From assembly GCF_937936435.1 (NCBI RefSeq), contig NZ_CALDDG010000080.1:1-7188 (forward strand): a stretch of 7,188 nucleotides of DNA. Direction: 5' to 3'. Below, piece after piece: positions 5,797-7,188 of this stretch. Each line of letters starts with the position of its first letter. The first letter of the stretch is position 1. Origin of the DNA: an uncultured Sulfuricurvum sp. (GTDB lineage: Bacteria; Campylobacterota; Campylobacteria; Campylobacterales; Sulfurimonadaceae). The position numbers and the translations under genes were made by a program. The notes beneath the pieces are model-generated. The model was not told the origin of the DNA. It saw only the letters and a program-made list of their open reading frames with translations, and made no database searches.

Positions 5797-6890
5797 ACGT
5801 CAGCCTTATAAGTCATTCCATGCGCAAGTGCAACAGCTTCGTTCGTTACCATACCGTTATACGTATTAAGCGCACCCCGATAAACTTCATCTGCAAGCAG
5901 CAGGTGCAAAGGGGTGGAAGCGATCATCGACGCATACGGCATAGTCGCATTCGTCAACGCTATCGTAGAGGTACGCGGGTACATTCCCGGCATATTCGCT
6001 ACGCAGTAATGGACAATTCCGTCAATTTCGAACGTCGGATGCGAGTGCGTCGTCGCATGGGAAGTTTCAAAACATCCCCCTTGATCAATCGATACATCGA
6101 CGATTACGCTCCCTTTTTTCATATCTGAGAGCATCTCTTTTGTCACCAGTTTCGGAGCTTTGGCACCCGGCAATAGTACGGTTCCGACAACCAGATCGGC
6201 ATTTTTAATACTATTTAATATGCTATCATGTGTCGAATAAAGCATCGTGACATTGGCAGGCATAACGTCACGCAAATATGTCAAACGTTCGGTATTGATA
6301 TCAAGCATGGTCACTTCCGCACCCAGCCCCGCTGCGGCATCTGCCGCCGATTTACCCGCGACCCCCGCACCCAAAATAACGACACGGTTTCGCTCAACTC
6401 CTACGGCACCTCCGAGCAGCCGCCCGCTTCCGCCGTTATAACGTCCCAAATGAACAGCACCGAACAGTGTCGCCATCCGCCCCGCTATCTCGCTCATCGG
6501 TTCAAGAAGCGGTAATCGACGCCCTATTTTGAGCGTTTCATAAGCCAATGCGGTAATCCGTTTTTGGCATAAAACTTCCGTCAGTTCTTTATCGGCGGCC
6601 AGATGAAGATAGGTAAAAAGGATCTGTCCCTCTTTTAAGCGGGCGTATTCGACTTCGATCGGTTCTTTGACCTTCATGACCATTTCGGATGAGGAGTACA
6701 CTTCCTCAGGCGTCGCTATGATACTGGCACCTGCTTCTACATACTCTTCGTCGAAAAAACCGCTTCCGACTCCCGCATTAGCTTCTACCAGCAGTGTATG
6801 ACCGCGTTTACAAAGCTCACGAACTCCCGATGGAGTGATACCGACGCGAAATTCATCCGTTTTAATCTCTTTTGGAATACCGATAATCAT
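5793..6890 (-). CDS. ald: Alanine dehydrogenase (NAD-dependent)
   Basis: A 365-residue, full-length cytoplasmic enzyme catalysing L-alanine + NAD+ + H2O to pyruvate + NH4+ + NADH, reversibly. Family landmarks are all present: the N-terminal MIIGIPKEIKTDEFRVGITP with substrate-binding R15, K75 in MKVKEP, catalytic H96 in YLHLAAD, the Rossmann motif GAGVAG at 174-179 with D197 at the end of the second strand (favouring NAD over NADP), and D269 in VSIDQGG. The start ATG overlaps the stop of the upstream nitroreductase gene (ATGA, 6887-6890) and is preceded by a GGGGGA tract. The stop overlaps the next gene's ATG in the same way, so translation of the three genes is probably coupled. In this setting the enzyme could assimilate ammonium into alanine or recycle alanine nitrogen; the direction is not evident from sequence. 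Confidence 0.96.
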   Translation of the reverse strand: MIIGIPKEIKTDEFRVGITPSGVRELCKRGHTLLVEANAGVGSGFFDEEYVEAGASIIATPEEVYSSSEMVMKVKEPIEVEYARLKEGQILFTYLHLAADKELTEVLCQKRITALAYETLKIGRRLPLLEPMSEIAGRMATLFGAVHLGRYNGGSGRLLGGAVGVERNRVVILGAGVAGKSAADAAAGLGAEVTMLDINTERLTYLRDVMPANVTMLYSTHDSILNSIKNADLVVGTVLLPGAKAPKLVTKEMLSDMKKGSVIVDVSIDQGGCFETSHATTHSHPTFEIDGIVHYCVANMPGMYPRTSTIALTNATMPYASMIASTPLHLLLADEVYRGALNTYNGMVTNEAVALAHGMTYKADV

Positions 6891-7188
6891 ACTTTTCCCC
6901 CGATTGCCACTGCATAGAGCAGCGGATTAACCGACCAGCAGAGCGCTTCGTCGTCATAAAATGCCCCTATTCCGCTGCACCCGGCATTCGATTCTTCCGA
7001 AATCAGGTAAAGCTTATGGGCATATTTGCCTGCCTCAATGTGCGTAACCGCATCAAATGAGCGCCCGAAAATTAATGATATCACACTCGCACCCGCGATA
7101 AAACGCTGTTCTAAAAGTAAATGAACCATTTCAGCTGAATAGTTCCCCACTTGCGTACAAACGCCGTTACGATACACACCGCATTGCA
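6887..7188 (-). CDS. SagB/ThcOx-type nitroreductase-family protein, C-terminal part (partial)
   Basis: The reading frame is open to the right edge, so the 99 visible residues are the C-terminus of a larger gene; the GTG at 7177 is unlikely to be its start. The key segment is AGKYAHKLYLISEESNAG followed by CSGIGAFYDDEA and the ending PLLYAVAIGGKV. This matches the C-terminal part of FMN-dependent nitroreductase-fold proteins of the SagB/ThcOx group, in which a helix (hLYLaaE) is followed by G-C-S-x-I-G-a-F-x-D-D and a terminal l-Y-x-v-x-v-G strand. Members oxidise azoline rings in peptide natural products, but many relatives have unknown substrates. No peptide precursor or cyclodehydratase gene is in view. 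The gene is coupled to ald by an ATGA overlap. The flavin-binding N-terminal residues are outside the window, so the call is a family-level one. Confidence 0.65.
   Translation of the reverse strand, partial: QCGVYRNGVCTQVGNYSAEMVHLLLEQRFIAGASVISLIFGRSFDAVTHIEAGKYAHKLYLISEESNAGCSGIGAFYDDEALCWSVNPLLYAVAIGGKV

Noticed and set aside
7175..7177. GTG at 7177 as the real start of the nitroreductase-like gene
   Set aside because: The frame stays open to the window edge, and nitroreductase-fold proteins are much longer than 96 residues; the gene is cut by the window end.
1..7188. CRISPR array, insertion sequence, tRNA or rRNA
   Set aside because: No regularly spaced repeats, transposase-like frame, terminal inverted repeats or RNA-gene signatures were seen on either strand.

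Overview
The window appears to come from a diazotroph-type accessory region of a Gram-negative bacterium, most likely a Campylobacterota (Epsilonproteobacteria) member of the Sulfuricurvum/Sulfurimonas kind. This is inferred from protein style, moderate GC (mid-40s by eye, not computed), tight gene packing and gene content. No rRNA, tRNA or structural nif gene is present, so the taxon is only a best guess. A link to nitrogen fixation rests on a recognisable NifQ-like protein and on a [2Fe-2S] ferredoxin next to an FprA-type flavodiiron protein. That pair resembles the nif-regulated FprA and [2Fe-2S] ferredoxin known from Rhodobacter capsulatus.

Layout. (1) Positions 1-1833, minus strand, read right to left: a short NifQ-like protein with a Cys cluster, a MoxR-type AAA+ ATPase joined to it by a 4-base GTGA overlap, and a DUF2201/VWA-type partner that runs off the left edge. 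(2) Positions 1834-2009: a divergent intergenic region with a perfect 10-bp-arm palindrome at its centre and a second, imperfect inverted repeat over the likely promoter of the rightward gene. (3) Positions 2010-3902, plus strand: a 630-residue protein with two tandem double-CACHE-like sensor units, no membrane segment and no recognisable output domain. (4) Positions 3906-7188, minus strand, read right to left: the C-terminal part of a SagB/ThcOx-type nitroreductase, alanine dehydrogenase (ald), an unrecognised 105-residue protein, a [2Fe-2S] ferredoxin and an FprA-type flavodiiron protein. The first three are joined by ATGA overlaps, and the last two are 8 bases apart.

How the parts may work together (inference). 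The right-hand operon would couple redox and nitrogen metabolism: alanine dehydrogenase interconverts pyruvate plus ammonium and alanine, and the ferredoxin may feed electrons to the flavodiiron protein to remove O2 or NO near an oxygen-sensitive enzyme such as nitrogenase. The left-hand operon pairs a molybdenum-delivery protein (NifQ-like) with a MoxR/VWA chaperone pair of the NorQ-NorD or CbbQ-CbbO kind, which suggests an ATP-driven step in loading or activating a molybdenum enzyme. That pairing is the best candidate here for an undescribed system. The CACHE protein may sense a small molecule for either operon, but nothing in the sequence identifies its ligand or partner.
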